64,000 nt of DNA, from NCBI GenBank assembly GCA_030645615.1, contig JAUSNB010000021.1:61285-125284 (forward strand), given 5' to 3'. Below the pieces are notes generated by a model, which saw only the letters and a program-made list of their open reading frames with translations, had not been told where the DNA came from and ran no database searches. The position numbers were made by a program, and so were the translations under genes. The DNA comes from Actinomycetota bacterium. GTDB taxonomy: Bacteria; Actinomycetota; Actinomycetes; S36-B12. Shown here piece by piece: positions 53,652 through 63,935 of the stretch (the stretch's first letter is position 1; each line of letters starts with the position of its first letter).

Positions 53652-54968
53652 TCAGAGGTGGACGTCCTCGAGCATCTCGGTGACCAGGGCGGCGATCGGC
53701 GAGCGCTCCGACCGGGTGAGGGTCACGTGCGCGAACAGCGGGTGCCCCTTGAGCTTCTCGACGACGGCCACGACCCCGTCGTGCCTGCCCACGCGCAGGT
53801 TGTCGCGTTGCGCGACGTCATGCGTCAACACGACCCTCGAGTCGCGGCCGACCCGGGACAGCACGGTGAGCAGGACGTTGCGCTCCAGTGACTGGGCCTC
53901 GTCGACGATGACGAAGGCATCGTGCAACGACCGGCCACGGATGTGGGTCAGCGGAAGGACCTCCAGCATGCCTCGGTCGACGATCTCCTCGACGACCTCC
54001 TGGGTCGTCACCGCGCCCAGGGTGTCGAAGACTGCCTGGCCCCACGGCGACATCTTCTCCGCCTCCGTGCCGGGCAAGTAGCCGAGTTCCTGCCCACCGA
54101 CCGCGAATAGCGGGCGGAAGACGATGACCTTGCGGTGCTGGCGCCGCTCGAGGACCGCCTCCAGGCCTGCGCAGAGCGCAAGGGCGCTCTTGCCCGTCCC
54201 GGCCCGGCCACCCAGCGACACGATGCCGATCTCGGGGTCCAGCAGGATGTCGAGGGCGATGCGCTGCTCGGCGCTGCGCCCGTGGATGCCAAACGCTTCC
54301 CGGTCACCGCGCACCAGGCGCACCCGCTTGTCCGGCGTGACCCGGCCCAGGGCACTGCCCCGGTCCGAAAGGAGCACCAGGCCGGTGTGGCAGGGCAGGT
54401 CGACGGCGTCCGGGAGGTCGATCACCTGCTGCTCGTACAGCCGGTCGACGTCGTCGACGGCGACGTCGACCTCGACCATCCCCGTGAACCCGGTCTCGAC
54501 GACGAACTCGGCGCGGTACTCCTCCGCCTCCAGCCCCACCGACGAGGCCTTCACGCGCATGGGCAGGTCCTTGCTGACCAGCACGACCGAACGGCCCTCG
54601 ACCTCGAGGTTGCGCGCCACTGCCAGGATGCGGGTGTCGTTGTCGCCCAGCTGCAGCCCGCTCGGCAGCACCTGGACGTCGGTGTGGTTCAGCTCGACTC
54701 GCACCGTGCCGCCTGAGGTGCCGACGGGCATCGGCTCGTCCAGCCGGCCGTGCTCGACCCTCATGTCGTCCAGGAGCCGGAGCGCCTGCCGCGCGAAGTA
54801 GCCCAGTTCCGGATGGCTCCGCTTGGCCTCCAGCTCGGTCACCACCACCACCGGGATGACCACGTCGTGCTCGTCGAACCGCAGCAGGGCACGCGGATCG
54901 GAGAGGAGGACGGAGGTGTCGAGGACGTAGGTGCGTCGGGCGTTGGGCTCGGGACGCGCAACGGGCAC
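53652..54968 (-). CDS. phoH: PIN-PhoH fusion ATPase/ribonuclease (PhoH2-like)
   Basis: 438 aa. An N-terminal PIN domain (about 12-150: [38 protein letters not shown]) carries acidic nuclease residues. The C-terminal PhoH ATPase has Walker [14 protein letters not shown] and Walker B VIVDEAQ. Such proteins unwind and cut RNA. GTG at 54968 has AGGAGG 5 nt before it. In mycobacteria phoH2 is preceded by an antitoxin-like gene; none is visible here. Confidence 0.92.
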   Translation of the reverse strand: MPVARPEPNARRTYVLDTSVLLSDPRALLRFDEHDVVIPVVVVTELEAKRSHPELGYFARQALRLLDDMRVEHGRLDEPMPVGTSGGTVRVELNHTDVQVLPSGLQLGDNDTRILAVARNLEVEGRSVVLVSKDLPMRVKASSVGLEAEEYRAEFVVETGFTGMVEVDVAVDDVDRLYEQQVIDLPDAVDLPCHTGLVLLSDRGSALGRVTPDKRVRLVRGDREAFGIHGRSAEQRIALDILLDPEIGIVSLGGRAGTGKSALALCAGLEAVLERRQHRKVIVFRPLFAVGGQELGYLPGTEAEKMSPWGQAVFDTLGAVTTQEVVEEIVDRGMLEVLPLTHIRGRSLHDAFVIVDEAQSLERNVLLTVLSRVGRDSRVVLTHDVAQRDNLRVGRHDGVVAVVEKLKGHPLFAHVTLTRSERSPIAALVTEMLEDVHL

Positions 54969-55019
54969 AGGGGCCTCCTGTAGCGGGCCACCTGACCGGT
55001 GACCCGGTGCTGTGTACGT

Positions 55020-55051
55020 GTGGGCGGGGCCGCCCACCGGTGGAACCACCG
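55020..55051 (-). terminator. Twin hairpins after uppS
   Basis: GTGGGCGG-GG-CCGCCCAC (55020-55037) and CGGTGG-AA-CCACCG (55038-55051) lie in the 166-bp gap between uppS and phoH on the minus strand. They likely end uppS transcription. Confidence 0.5.
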
Positions 55052-55134
55052 TAGGCCGAGGAAGTGCGTCCTTCGGGCCCTGACACGCCGCGAGAGGAGC
55101 GCGACCGCGACGGAGGTCAGCGCCTCCGCAGGAG

Positions 55135-55896
55135 CTAGGTGCCGTAGCGGCGATTGCGCTCGGCGTACGCACGCAGGGCGCGCAGGAAGTCCACGTGCCG
55201 GAAGTCCGGCCAGTAGGCCTCGCAGAAGTAGAACTCCGAATGCGCGCTCTGCCATAGCAGGAAGCCGGACAGGCGTTGCTCTCCCGACGTCCGGATGACG
55301 AGGTCAGGGTCAGGCTGGCCCTTCGTGTACAGGTGCTCGGCGATGTGCTCAACGTCGACGAACTGGGCGAGTTCGTCCAGCGTCGTGCCCTGGCTGGCGT
55401 GCTCGTGCAGCAGCGAGCGGACTGCGTCGACGACCTCGCGACGGCCGCCGTACCCGACGGCCACGTTGACCATGGAACCATCGACCGTAGAAGTGGTCTC
55501 CTCGGCCTCCTTGAGCAGCCGAGCCATGTGAGCCGGGAGCAGGTCGAGCGCGCCCACCGGGTGCAGCCGCCACCGGCCCTGCTCCACCAATCCGGTGACG
55601 GTGTTCTCGATGATGCCCAGCAGCGCGTCGAGCTCGGGCTGCGGCCGATTGAGGTTGTCGGTGGAGAGCAACCACAAGGTCACCAGCTCGACGCCGGCCT
55701 CGTCGCACCAGCCGAGGAATTCGACGATCTTGGCCGCTCCGGCCCGATGGCCGGCCGAGGAGGAGGAGCCTTGAGCGGTGGCCCACCGGCGGTTGCCGTC
55801 CAAGATGACGCCGACGTGGCGCGGTCGACGATCCGCCGGAATCTGGGCCATCAGGCGCTTCTCGTACACGCCATAGACCAGGTCCGACAGGCCCAC
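55135..55896 (-). CDS. uppS: Z-isoprenyl diphosphate synthase (UppS-type)
   Basis: 253 aa. [10 protein letters not shown] near residue 30 carries the catalytic Asp and [23 protein letters not shown] is the second signature. The order matches actinobacterial UppS-like enzymes that make Z-farnesyl or longer polyprenyl diphosphates; the product length cannot be read from sequence. GGGAGGG lies 4 nt before the GTG at 55896. Confidence 0.93.
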   Translation of the reverse strand: MGLSDLVYGVYEKRLMAQIPADRRPRHVGVILDGNRRWATAQGSSSSAGHRAGAAKIVEFLGWCDEAGVELVTLWLLSTDNLNRPQPELDALLGIIENTVTGLVEQGRWRLHPVGALDLLPAHMARLLKEAEETTSTVDGSMVNVAVGYGGRREVVDAVRSLLHEHASQGTTLDELAQFVDVEHIAEHLYTKGQPDPDLVIRTSGEQRLSGFLLWQSAHSEFYFCEAYWPDFRHVDFLRALRAYAERNRRYGT

Positions 55897-55936
55897 GTAA
55901 CCCTCCCGACTGGTCGATGCGGCGGTTGAGGGCAGG

Positions 55937-57982
55937 CTACTCCCCGAGGAGGCCGGGACGAGTCCCAATGAGCGCGCCGAGCCGCTCTGGCGACGTGGTG
56001 GGGGCCTCGCACGTGAAGGCACGGCAGACGTAGGCGGCGGCCATGCCGTCGATCGGCGGCCGGTCCCGGAGCAGAGGCACCCCGTCCGTCGCGCCCGCCG
56101 CCGCGTCCCCCAGGGCCACCACGGCGCCCGGCGACGTCGCCGCGAGGGCCACCCGGCGCAGGGCAGCGAAATCCGATGCATCGGGGTCGCCGACGATGGC
56201 GATCTCCAGCGGCCCGGCGACCAGGGCCGCGGCGGCGGCCAGCCCCCAGCCCACGGCACGCGGCGCCCGGCCGGCCAGCGCACTGACGACGGCCAGCCCC
56301 CGCTCGGCGACCTCGCGGTACTCCGGCAAGCCGGTCAGGGCGGAGTAGGTGAGGCAGGCATGGGCGGCCGCGAGCCACCCCGACGGCTCAGCGTTGTCGG
56401 ACGGGTCGCGCGGGCGCTGGATCAACGGCGGCGCATCGTCCGCGGTGTCGTAGAAGCCGCCCTCGCCGTCGGAGAAGTGCTGGACGGCGACGTCGAGCAG
56501 GATGCCGGCGAACGCGAGCCATTCGTCATCTCCGGTCACCTGGTACAGCGCAAGCAGGCCCTCGGCCACTCCCGCGTAATCGTCCAGCACCCCCTCGTTG
56601 TCTCCCGGGCGGCCGTCGCGCGAGGTCCGGCACAGCCGGTCACCGTCGCCACCGGACCCCAGGTGCACGGCGATCAGCAGGTCGGCGGCTGCCATCGCCG
56701 CCTCGACCCAAGTCGATTCGTCCAGCAGCGCGCCCGCCTCGGCGAGGGCAGCGATCGCCAGCCCGTTCCAGGAGGCGACCACCTTGTCGTCGCGAGCCGG
56801 CCGCGGCCGGGCTGCTCGGGCCAGGGCCAGGGCCGAGCGGATGCGGCCCCAGCGCTCCGGGTCGTCGGGGTCCGCCCGCAACTGCAGGGTCGAGAGCCCG
56901 TGCTCGAAGGTGCCCTGCGAGGTGACGGACAGCAGGTCGGCGGCCCAGGCCCCGTCGCCCTCACCGAGCACCTCGACGAGTTGGGCAGGCGACCACGCGT
57001 AGAAGGTTCCCTCCCCGCCCTCGCTGTCGGCGTCCAGCGCTGCGGCAAAGCCACCCTCGACCGTGCTGAGCTCCGCGAGCAGGAACTCCGCGGTCTCGCG
57101 AGCGATCCGCTCGCCCAGAGCGGACCCGGTGAGACGCCACCAGTGCAGGTAGACGCGCAGCAGGAGCGCGTTGTCGTACAGCATCTTCTCGAAGTGCGGC
57201 ACAACCCAGTCGGCGTCGACCGAGTACCGGGCGAACCCACCGCCCACCTGGTCGTACATGCCGCCGCGGGCCATGGCCTCGAGCGTGCGCTCGACCAGAG
57301 CCAAGGCCGTGGCATCGTCCGATAGCGCGGCCTGCCGCAGGAGGAACTCCAGGACCATGGACGGCGGGAACTTCGGTGCTCCGCCGAAGCCACCGGACCG
57401 CTCGTCGAAGTCGCGGGCAAGCGACGCGACAGCGATGCCCAGGTCCATCAGCCCGGGTCGCTCCCCCGTCGATGCGACCAGGCTTCGGCTGGCGAGGGCG
57501 GACGTGATCCGGGATGCGGAATCGACGACGTCGCCGCGCCGGTCACGCCAGGCCTCCCCCAGCCCGAGGAGCAACTGCGGGAACGACGGCATGCCATGGC
57601 GCGGCGCCGGCGGGAAGTAGGTCCCCGCGTAGAACGGCCGGGCATCGTGGTCGAGGAACACCGACATCGGCCAGCCCCCGTGTCCGGTCAGGGCCACGGT
57701 GGCCTGCATGTACACCGAGTCGACGTCGGGTCGCTCTTCGCGGTCGACCTTGATGCTGACGAAGTTGTCGTTCAGCAGCGCCGCGACCTGCTCGTCCTCG
57801 AATGACTCGTGCGCCATGACGTGGCACCAATGGCAGGCCGAATAGCCGATGGACAAGAACACGGGGACGTCGCGCCGCCGGGCCTCCTCGAATGCCTCGG
57901 GCGACCACGGCCACCAGTCGACCGGATTGTCCTGATGCTGCAGGAGGTACGGGCTGGTCGCGCTCGCAAGTCGGTTGGCCAC
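55937..57982 (-). CDS. DUF255/YyaL thioredoxin-domain protein
   Basis: 681 aa. [19 protein letters not shown] near the N-terminus is the family hallmark. A thioredoxin-like domain (about 1-165) has CHWCHVM, and a (alpha/alpha)6 barrel like N-acylglucosamine 2-epimerases follows. Homologues (SSP411/SPATA20) have unclear function. GTG at 57982 is chosen for this N-terminus. A GAGGAT 6 nt upstream could be a weak -10. Confidence 0.88.
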   Translation of the reverse strand: MANRLASATSPYLLQHQDNPVDWWPWSPEAFEEARRRDVPVFLSIGYSACHWCHVMAHESFEDEQVAALLNDNFVSIKVDREERPDVDSVYMQATVALTGHGGWPMSVFLDHDARPFYAGTYFPPAPRHGMPSFPQLLLGLGEAWRDRRGDVVDSASRITSALASRSLVASTGERPGLMDLGIAVASLARDFDERSGGFGGAPKFPPSMVLEFLLRQAALSDDATALALVERTLEAMARGGMYDQVGGGFARYSVDADWVVPHFEKMLYDNALLLRVYLHWWRLTGSALGERIARETAEFLLAELSTVEGGFAAALDADSEGGEGTFYAWSPAQLVEVLGEGDGAWAADLLSVTSQGTFEHGLSTLQLRADPDDPERWGRIRSALALARAARPRPARDDKVVASWNGLAIAALAEAGALLDESTWVEAAMAAADLLIAVHLGSGGDGDRLCRTSRDGRPGDNEGVLDDYAGVAEGLLALYQVTGDDEWLAFAGILLDVAVQHFSDGEGGFYDTADDAPPLIQRPRDPSDNAEPSGWLAAAHACLTYSALTGLPEYREVAERGLAVVSALAGRAPRAVGWGLAAAAALVAGPLEIAIVGDPDASDFAALRRVALAATSPGAVVALGDAAAGATDGVPLLRDRPPIDGMAAAYVCRAFTCEAPTTSPERLGALIGTRPGLLGE

Positions 57983-58069
57983 GCACCCATCCTCGCCCAG
58001 ACCAGGGGCTGGCGTCACAACACGGCGCCCCTTGCGACGCTTTCCCATGGAGTCGATCCGTGAACGGCC

Positions 58070-58075
58070 TACTGT
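58070..58075 (+). promoter_or_regulatory. -10 element TACTGT for MFS gene
   Basis: It ends 6 nt before the GTG at 58082. Confidence 0.6.
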
Positions 58076-58081
58076 GACGAG

Positions 58082-59293
58082 GTGGGGCAGGCGACCAGTC
58101 CGGCGATGAGGCGCGTGGTCGCGGCCCGTAACGGGGACCTGCTCGTGTTCGCCGTGAACGGCTTCCTGCTGGCGACCTGGATGTCGCGACTGCCCGACAT
58201 CCAATCGACGATGAGGCTCTCCCCGGGCCAACTCGGCCTGCTCCTGCTGGCCATCTCGGCTGGAGCCATCTCGGGTCTTCCCATCGCGGGGCGCCTCATC
58301 CATCGCCTGGGCTCGGTCCGCGTCGTTCGGATCGGCGCCGGCGTATCGCTGGCAGGCCTGGTGTTCGCCGCGATCGGCGTGAGCCTTGGGTGGTCGGTGC
58401 CATCGGTGATGGCGGGCCTGTTCCTCTTCGGGTTCGGCAGCGGGATCTGGGACGTGGCGCAGAACCTCGAAGGAACGATCATTGAGCAGGCGCTTGGGCG
58501 GTCGATCATGCCGTGGTTCCATGCCTCCTTCAGTGCCGGCACGGTCGTCGGCGCAGTCACCGCTCTGGTGGTGATCCGGCTCGATGCGGGCGTCCTCGCG
58601 CACGTGGCGATATCGGCGCTCGTCGGCGCCGTGGCGGTCGCCTGGGGGACGTCACGCTTCCTGCCCGCCACCGCGCCTTCGATCGACCCCGGCGAGCACC
58701 CCGCAGCCAACGGCCAGCGGTCAGCGTGGACCGAGCCTCGCACGCTTCTCATAGGGGTGATGGTGCTGGCCGCGGCGTTCACCGAGGGCACCGCGAACGA
58801 CTGGATGGCAGTCGCGTTCGTCGATGGCCATGGCGTGAGCACATCGATGGGCGTGCTCGCTCTCACCGTCTTCCTGGTATTCATGACCGCCGGGCGAATC
58901 GTCGGGACCAGCGTCCTGGATCGGTATGGCCGGGTCCCTGTCCTGCGAGCGCTGTTCGGCTGCGCGGTCGTGGGTTCACTGCTCGTGATCTTCGGCTCCA
59001 CGCCGCTCGCCTACGTCGGAGCAGCCGTGTGGGGTGTCGGCGCCAGCCTGGGGTTCCCGGTGGGCATGTCCGCGGCGGCCGATGACCCCGGGCGCGCGGC
59101 CATGCGGCTGAGCGTGGTGGCCACTGTCGGGTACGCGGCGTTCCTCGCTGGTCCCGCCCTGGTCGGCTTCATCGGCGACCATGTCGGAGTCCTGCGAGCG
59201 CTGACCGTTGTCACCCTCGTTTCCGCGCTGGCCCTGCTGGTGGTGCCTTCCGCTCGGCCCCTCTCCCCCGCGAGCGACGAGACCCCGGCCTGA
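58082..59293 (+). CDS. Major facilitator superfamily transporter
   Basis: 403 aa with about twelve hydrophobic segments. Residues about 20-55 ([21 protein letters not shown]) followed by [17 protein letters not shown] (motif A-like) and a second half with [15 protein letters not shown] resemble MFS exporters of the FucP/YfcJ-like type. The substrate is unknown. It is divergent from the YyaL-type gene. Confidence 0.82.
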   Translation: MGQATSPAMRRVVAARNGDLLVFAVNGFLLATWMSRLPDIQSTMRLSPGQLGLLLLAISAGAISGLPIAGRLIHRLGSVRVVRIGAGVSLAGLVFAAIGVSLGWSVPSVMAGLFLFGFGSGIWDVAQNLEGTIIEQALGRSIMPWFHASFSAGTVVGAVTALVVIRLDAGVLAHVAISALVGAVAVAWGTSRFLPATAPSIDPGEHPAANGQRSAWTEPRTLLIGVMVLAAAFTEGTANDWMAVAFVDGHGVSTSMGVLALTVFLVFMTAGRIVGTSVLDRYGRVPVLRALFGCAVVGSLLVIFGSTPLAYVGAAVWGVGASLGFPVGMSAAADDPGRAAMRLSVVATVGYAAFLAGPALVGFIGDHVGVLRALTVVTLVSALALLVVPSARPLSPASDETPA

Positions 59294-59353
59294 AGCCGAC
59301 CGTCAGGGCGGGCAGGTCATGGCGAGCAAGGACGTGGTCGATGGGACTGGCGC

Positions 59354-59359
59354 TAGCCT
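59354..59359 (+). promoter_or_regulatory. -10 element TAGCCT (leadered) for monooxygenase operon
   Basis: TAGCCT lies 56 nt before the GTG at 59416. The mRNA would have a leader of about 50 nt with GAGGAG as SD. Confidence 0.4.
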
Positions 59360-59415
59360 GCGTAGGGACGACATTCGGCAGCGCCCGCGAGGGCCGGTGG
59401 TGAGGAGCCCTGCTC

Positions 59416-60741
59416 GTGAGCATCGCGGTCATCGGTGCCGGTCCCCATGGACTCAGCGCTCTTAAGGCGCTGCTGCAGAACGGCATCGACGCCGAGGGGT
59501 TCGAGCGGGCCGGCGACGTTGGCGGCAACTGGAACTACGGCGCACCGACGAGCCGGGTGTACCGCTCCACTCACCTGATCTCGAGCAAGCCGTTCACCCA
59601 GTTCCCCGACTTCCCGATGCCGGACAGCTACCCCGACTACCCCAGCCACGTACAGGTCAAGGAGTACCTCACCTCCTACGCCCGGCACTTCGGCCTCGTG
59701 GACCGCATCCACTTCGATGCCGAGGTCGTGAGCGTCGCCCCGGTCGGGGACGGAGCGACGTGGCGCGTAACCGTGCGTAACCCTGCGAACGGGGACCTGT
59801 CGTCGACGGAGCATGACGGAGTCGTCATCGCCAACGGTCACAACTGGAGTGCGAAGATCCCGCGGTACCCCGGGCAGGACTCCTTCGGCGGCCGGATCAT
59901 CCACTCGGCCGACTACAAGGACGCTGACGTCCTGCGCGGCAAGCGGGTCCTGGTCGTGGGCGCGGGCAACACCGGATGCGATGTCGCGGTCGAGAGCGCG
60001 CAGAACGCGACCCGTACGTGGCACTCGACACGCCGGGGCTACTACTACAACCCGAAGTACCTCATGGGACGACCGAGCGACCAGACGGCCGATCTTCTCC
60101 TGGCGCTGCGCATCCCGCTCGCCCTGCGCCGCCAGATGTTCAAGGCATCGCTGCGCTTCGCCGTCGGCGACTTCACGAAGTTCGGCCTCAAGAAGCCCGA
60201 CCACCGGTTCTTCGAGACGCATCCGATCGTGAACCAGCAACTCGTGTACTACGTCGGCCAGGGCGACATCACGCCCGTCGACGACATCGCGACCTTCGAC
60301 AAGGAAGGCGTCGTCTTCACCGACGGCAGCCGCGCCGATGTCGACCTGGTCGTCTTCTGCACCGGCTACCTCGTCACGTTCCCCTTCCTCGACGATGCGG
60401 CACTGCACCTCGACTGGCACAACGGCCATCCAAGGCTGGCGCTCCACCTGTTCACCACGAAGCACCGGAATCTCTTCGTCAGCGGGCTGATCCAGCCTGA
60501 CAGCGGCCAGTGGACCCTCGCCCACTGGCAAGGGATCCTCATCGCCCGCTACCTCGAGGCACGCGAGCAGCGTCCCGCCGTGGCCGAGCGCCTCTACGCC
60601 GACGCCACCGGCCAGGCTGGGCGTCGATACAGCGCGGGCACCACCTACAAGGACTCGAGCCGTCACTACTACGAGGTCGCGCATCAGGACTACCTGCAGT
60701 CGCTGCAGGACGCGATCAACGCGCTCGAGGTGCCCGCATGA
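59416..60741 (+). CDS. Flavin-containing monooxygenase (class B)
   Basis: 441 aa. FAD site GAGPHGLSALKALL, class B fingerprint FGGRIIHSADYKD (FxGxxxHxxxY) near residue 158 and NADPH site VVGAGNTGCDVAVE are intact. It oxidises heteroatoms or performs Baeyer-Villiger reactions; the substrate is unknown. GAGGAG lies 8 nt before the GTG. The following hydrolase gene overlaps by 4 bp (ATGA). Confidence 0.9.
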   Translation: MSIAVIGAGPHGLSALKALLQNGIDAEGFERAGDVGGNWNYGAPTSRVYRSTHLISSKPFTQFPDFPMPDSYPDYPSHVQVKEYLTSYARHFGLVDRIHFDAEVVSVAPVGDGATWRVTVRNPANGDLSSTEHDGVVIANGHNWSAKIPRYPGQDSFGGRIIHSADYKDADVLRGKRVLVVGAGNTGCDVAVESAQNATRTWHSTRRGYYYNPKYLMGRPSDQTADLLLALRIPLALRRQMFKASLRFAVGDFTKFGLKKPDHRFFETHPIVNQQLVYYVGQGDITPVDDIATFDKEGVVFTDGSRADVDLVVFCTGYLVTFPFLDDAALHLDWHNGHPRLALHLFTTKHRNLFVSGLIQPDSGQWTLAHWQGILIARYLEAREQRPAVAERLYADATGQAGRRYSAGTTYKDSSRHYYEVAHQDYLQSLQDAINALEVPA

Positions 60742-61589
60742 GCTCCCGCGGCTCGCGCCGAACGCGGGTGATGCGGCAGTGGGACTGGTCGCTCCCCTCA
60801 CGCCCGGTCAGTCACCGCGAGGTCATCAGCGCGATGCCGGACCCGCCTGCCGGCCGCCCGCCCCTTCTCATGGTGCACGGGATCGCGCACGCCGCCTGGT
60901 GCTTCGCCGAGAACTGGGTGCCGGCCGCGGCGCAAGCGGGATTCCCTGCGCACGCGCTCAGCCTTCGCGGCCACGGGGCGTCGGCCGGCGGGCGGCACCT
61001 GCGACGGACGCTGATTCGCGATTACGTGCACGACGTCATGCAGGCGATCACCGAACTGCCGGAGCCGCCCGTGCTCATCGGCCACTCGATGGGCGCCATC
61101 GTGGCCCAGCTGGTCGCCGAGCGCTATCCGCTCCGCGGCCTGGTGCTGCTCACTCCCGCGCCCCTGCACTCAGCCGTCGCCGATCTGGTGGCGATCGCCC
61201 GTGACCGCCCGGCCGACCTCGTCCGCGCCGTGCTCGGCCGGACCCTGTCGATGGAACCCGACATCCTGTTCGAGGGGCTCGATCCGGCGACAGCACGCGC
61301 CTACTCCGACCGCACGTCCACCGAGTCTCCCTTCGTGCAGTGGGAACTGCTGCTGCCCCAGCGCGTGGGCCCGGTCCGGTGCCCGGTGCTCGTCGTGGGA
61401 ACGCCTTCGGACCGGCTCGTCCGGGTCGAAGACGTTCAGCGGACCGCGCACGCGTACGGCGTGGAGCCGGTCTGGTTCCCTGGCATGGGACACGATGTCA
61501 TGCTCGATGCGGGCTGGGAGCGGGTCCTCGACACGGTCCTCCGCTTCGCCGCAGACCTGCCGCCCTGGGGATCCGTGCAGAAGGTCTAG
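60738..61589 (+). CDS. Alpha/beta hydrolase
   Basis: 283 aa. The nucleophile elbow is GHSMGAIVAQ (Ser), the oxyanion region LMVHGIAHAAWCF, a late Asp in GTPSDRLVRVEDV and a histidine in GMGHDVML. No signal peptide is seen. The ATGA overlap couples it to the monooxygenase, so it could hydrolyse the ester or lactone that enzyme makes; that is inference. Confidence 0.88.
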   Translation: MSSRGSRRTRVMRQWDWSLPSRPVSHREVISAMPDPPAGRPPLLMVHGIAHAAWCFAENWVPAAAQAGFPAHALSLRGHGASAGGRHLRRTLIRDYVHDVMQAITELPEPPVLIGHSMGAIVAQLVAERYPLRGLVLLTPAPLHSAVADLVAIARDRPADLVRAVLGRTLSMEPDILFEGLDPATARAYSDRTSTESPFVQWELLLPQRVGPVRCPVLVVGTPSDRLVRVEDVQRTAHAYGVEPVWFPGMGHDVMLDAGWERVLDTVLRFAADLPPWGSVQKV

Positions 61590-61626
61590 GTGGGCTCATC
61601 TCGCTGCTGCTGGAACAAGGGGCTCG

Positions 61627-63042
61627 TCAGGCCCGCAGCGCCTCGGCCAGCTCGCTGAATGCGTCGACCATCAACGTCATGTCCGCTTCGGTGTGGACGA
61701 GCGACACCAGCCACTGCTCGTCGAGTCCCGGCGGCGTGAGGATGCCTCGGTTGACGCCCCACAGCCAGCTCAACTCCGCCGCGCCGAAGTCGGTGCGCTT
61801 GTAGTCGCGGTAGTTGCGCACCGGGGTGGGCGACCACGTGACGGCGCCCTTCACGCCGAACCCCACGGTGTGGGCGGGCAGGTCGTGGCGGGCAATGACA
61901 TCGTCGATGGCACGCAGGGCGTGGGTGTTGACGGCTTCCGCGTCGGCGAGGGCCTGCTCGGTGCAGATCTCGTCAACGGCACTCGCGGCTGCCATGACGA
62001 GCGGATTGCCGTTGTACGTGCCGAAGTGCGGCATGCGGCCGTCGTCGACCGTCGCCATCACCTCGGCCCGGCCGCCGAAGGCGGCGAGCGGAAGGCCGCC
62101 GCCGATGCTCTTGGCCAGGGTGACGAGGTCGGGGGTGACGCCCAGCCGCTGCGATGCCCCGCCATGCCCGGCCGTCAGCCCCGTCTTGACCTCGTCGAAG
62201 ACCAGCAGCACGCCGTGGGCGTCGCAGGCCGCCCGCACGCTCGCGAGGTAGCCGGCATCGGGCAGCACGATGGAGATGTTCTCCAGCACGGGCTCCATCA
62301 CGACGGCCGAGATCTCGTCGGCGTGCGCGTCAAGGATTGCCACCAGGCGGTCGAGGTCGTTGTACGGGACCACGTGGACGATGCCCGCCTCGACCTCAGG
62401 CGGGACGACCGGGGTCGGCGCGTCCTCCGGGCCGGCCTCCGCCAACCCGGGCTTCACCGACACCGCCAGGGCGTCGTAGCCGCCGTGGTAGCCGCCCTCG
62501 ATCTTCACGATGCCGCGGCGTCCGGTGAACGCACGCGCGATGCGCACGGCGTACATCGTCGCCTCGGTGCCGGAGTTTGCGAACCGGACGCGGTCGAGCC
62601 CGAATCGGTGCTGGAATCGCTCGGCAACATCGGTCGCCGACGGCGACGGGGTCACGAACAGGGTCCCGGTCTCCAGGGCCCGGGTGACCGCAGCGACGAC
62701 CGTCGGGTTCAGATGGCCGACGAGCATCGCCCCGAACCCCATCGACAGGTCAAGCAGCGGGCGGCCGTCGACGTCGCGCAGCCAGGCACCCTTCGCCGAG
62801 GCGACGGCGATCGGGTGCGGGTCCCAGTGCTGGAACGACGACGGGACGCCCAGCGGCAGCGATCGGGTGGCCCGCGCATGATGAGCAGCCGAACCGGCCG
62901 TCGTCGCGGCGAACCTGTCCCACTCCGCGGCAAGGAGGGTCTCGACGCGAGCAGGGTCGACGGGGGTCGACGTGGCCGGGACGTTCCGCCAGGCGGCCGG
63001 GTCATGCGGTGGCCACGTGGTCCGCGTTGCGTCATCCGTCAT
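61627..63042 (-). CDS. Class III aminotransferase, HemL-like
   Basis: 471 aa. PLP-lysine motif TLAKSIGGGLPLAAFGG, upstream FDEVKTGL and NSGTEATMYAVRIARAFTGR are intact. It resembles glutamate-1-semialdehyde 2,1-aminomutase, but its N-terminal extension and substrate-site sequence (SLPLGVPSSFQHWDPHPI) point to another class III substrate. The hemL function cannot be excluded. GGGGAG lies about 9 nt before the ATG; a TACGAT upstream could be the -10. Confidence 0.8.
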   Translation of the reverse strand: MTDDATRTTWPPHDPAAWRNVPATSTPVDPARVETLLAAEWDRFAATTAGSAAHHARATRSLPLGVPSSFQHWDPHPIAVASAKGAWLRDVDGRPLLDLSMGFGAMLVGHLNPTVVAAVTRALETGTLFVTPSPSATDVAERFQHRFGLDRVRFANSGTEATMYAVRIARAFTGRRGIVKIEGGYHGGYDALAVSVKPGLAEAGPEDAPTPVVPPEVEAGIVHVVPYNDLDRLVAILDAHADEISAVVMEPVLENISIVLPDAGYLASVRAACDAHGVLLVFDEVKTGLTAGHGGASQRLGVTPDLVTLAKSIGGGLPLAAFGGRAEVMATVDDGRMPHFGTYNGNPLVMAAASAVDEICTEQALADAEAVNTHALRAIDDVIARHDLPAHTVGFGVKGAVTWSPTPVRNYRDYKRTDFGAAELSWLWGVNRGILTPPGLDEQWLVSLVHTEADMTLMVDAFSELAEALRA

Positions 63043-63115
63043 GTGCCACGGCTCCCCATGTGTCGCTTGGCTGGCATCTCGTGCGCTGGCCAGATCCCAG
63101 TGATCGTATCCGCGC

Positions 63116-63121
63116 TACCGT
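63116..63121 (+). promoter_or_regulatory. -10 element TACCGT for nitroreductase
   Basis: It ends 6 nt before the GTG at 63128. Confidence 0.6.
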
Positions 63122-63127
63122 GGCCGC

Positions 63128-63868
63128 GTGAGCCCGAACCTGGACCCGCAAGCGTGGCGCGAGCTGGCCCGTACCCGCCGCAGCATCCGGGACTTCCGGC
63201 CGGACCCCATCCCGGCTGACCTCCTCGATGCAGTCGTCGAGGATGCTCTTACCGCCCCGAGTTGGTCCAACACGCAGCCGTACCGCCTGGCCATCGCGTC
63301 CGGCGACCGGGCCGACCGGCTCAGGAACACGCTGGCCGAGCGCTTCGACGAGTCGGCGCCGCTGCGCCGAGGGGGCCTCGCGGCGAAGGCGCGGGCACTC
63401 GTCACGCGGCGGGGGCTGCCCGACAGCGACTTCGCCATTCCGCTGGCCTACCCCGACGAACTCCAGCAACGCCGGCGGGCCACCGGCTTCGGTCTCTACG
63501 GGGTGCTCGGCATCGAGCGCCACGACTACCCCGCACGCGAGCGGCAGATGCGTCGCAACTTCGAGTTCTTCGGCGCCCCGACCGCGATCTTCGCCTTCGT
63601 CCACGATGGCCTCGGCACCTACTCGGTCCTGGATGCGGGCTTCCTGCTCCAGAACCTCCTGCTCGCCGCGCACGCCCGTGGCCTGGGGACCTGCGCCCAG
63701 GGTGCCCTTGCGACCTGGGCCGGCCCCGTCCGGACCGAGTTCGAGGTTCCTGACCACTACCGCCTGGTCTGCGGCGTCTCCATCGGGTACCCGTCGGCCC
63801 ACGCCGTCAACGGGTACGACCCGGGAAGGCCCACACCGGCCGACATCCTCCTGCCGCCTCGGCTCTGA
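63128..63868 (+). CDS. Nitroreductase-family FMN oxidoreductase
   Basis: 246 aa. RTRRSIRDFRPDPIPADLLDAVVEDAL carries FMN-binding residues, with APSWSNTQPYRLA and a C-terminal GLGTCAQGALA ending in SIGYPS...VNGY. The fold reduces nitroaromatics, quinones or related substrates with NAD(P)H; the native substrate is unknown. A leaderless start is predicted. Confidence 0.9.
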   Translation: MSPNLDPQAWRELARTRRSIRDFRPDPIPADLLDAVVEDALTAPSWSNTQPYRLAIASGDRADRLRNTLAERFDESAPLRRGGLAAKARALVTRRGLPDSDFAIPLAYPDELQQRRRATGFGLYGVLGIERHDYPARERQMRRNFEFFGAPTAIFAFVHDGLGTYSVLDAGFLLQNLLLAAHARGLGTCAQGALATWAGPVRTEFEVPDHYRLVCGVSIGYPSAHAVNGYDPGRPTPADILLPPRL

Positions 63869-63900
63869 TATGTAGGGCTGTTCTGTCAAGTGGGCAGGGT

Positions 63901-63935
63901 GAGGCGGGCTCCTGCTGGGTGCGGGAGCCCGCCTC
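63901..63935 (+). terminator. Terminator hairpin after nitroreductase
   Basis: A 12-bp stem (GAGGCGGGCTCC with its complement) and an 11-nt loop are followed by TTGTT. No gene is seen in the last 132 bases. Confidence 0.75.
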
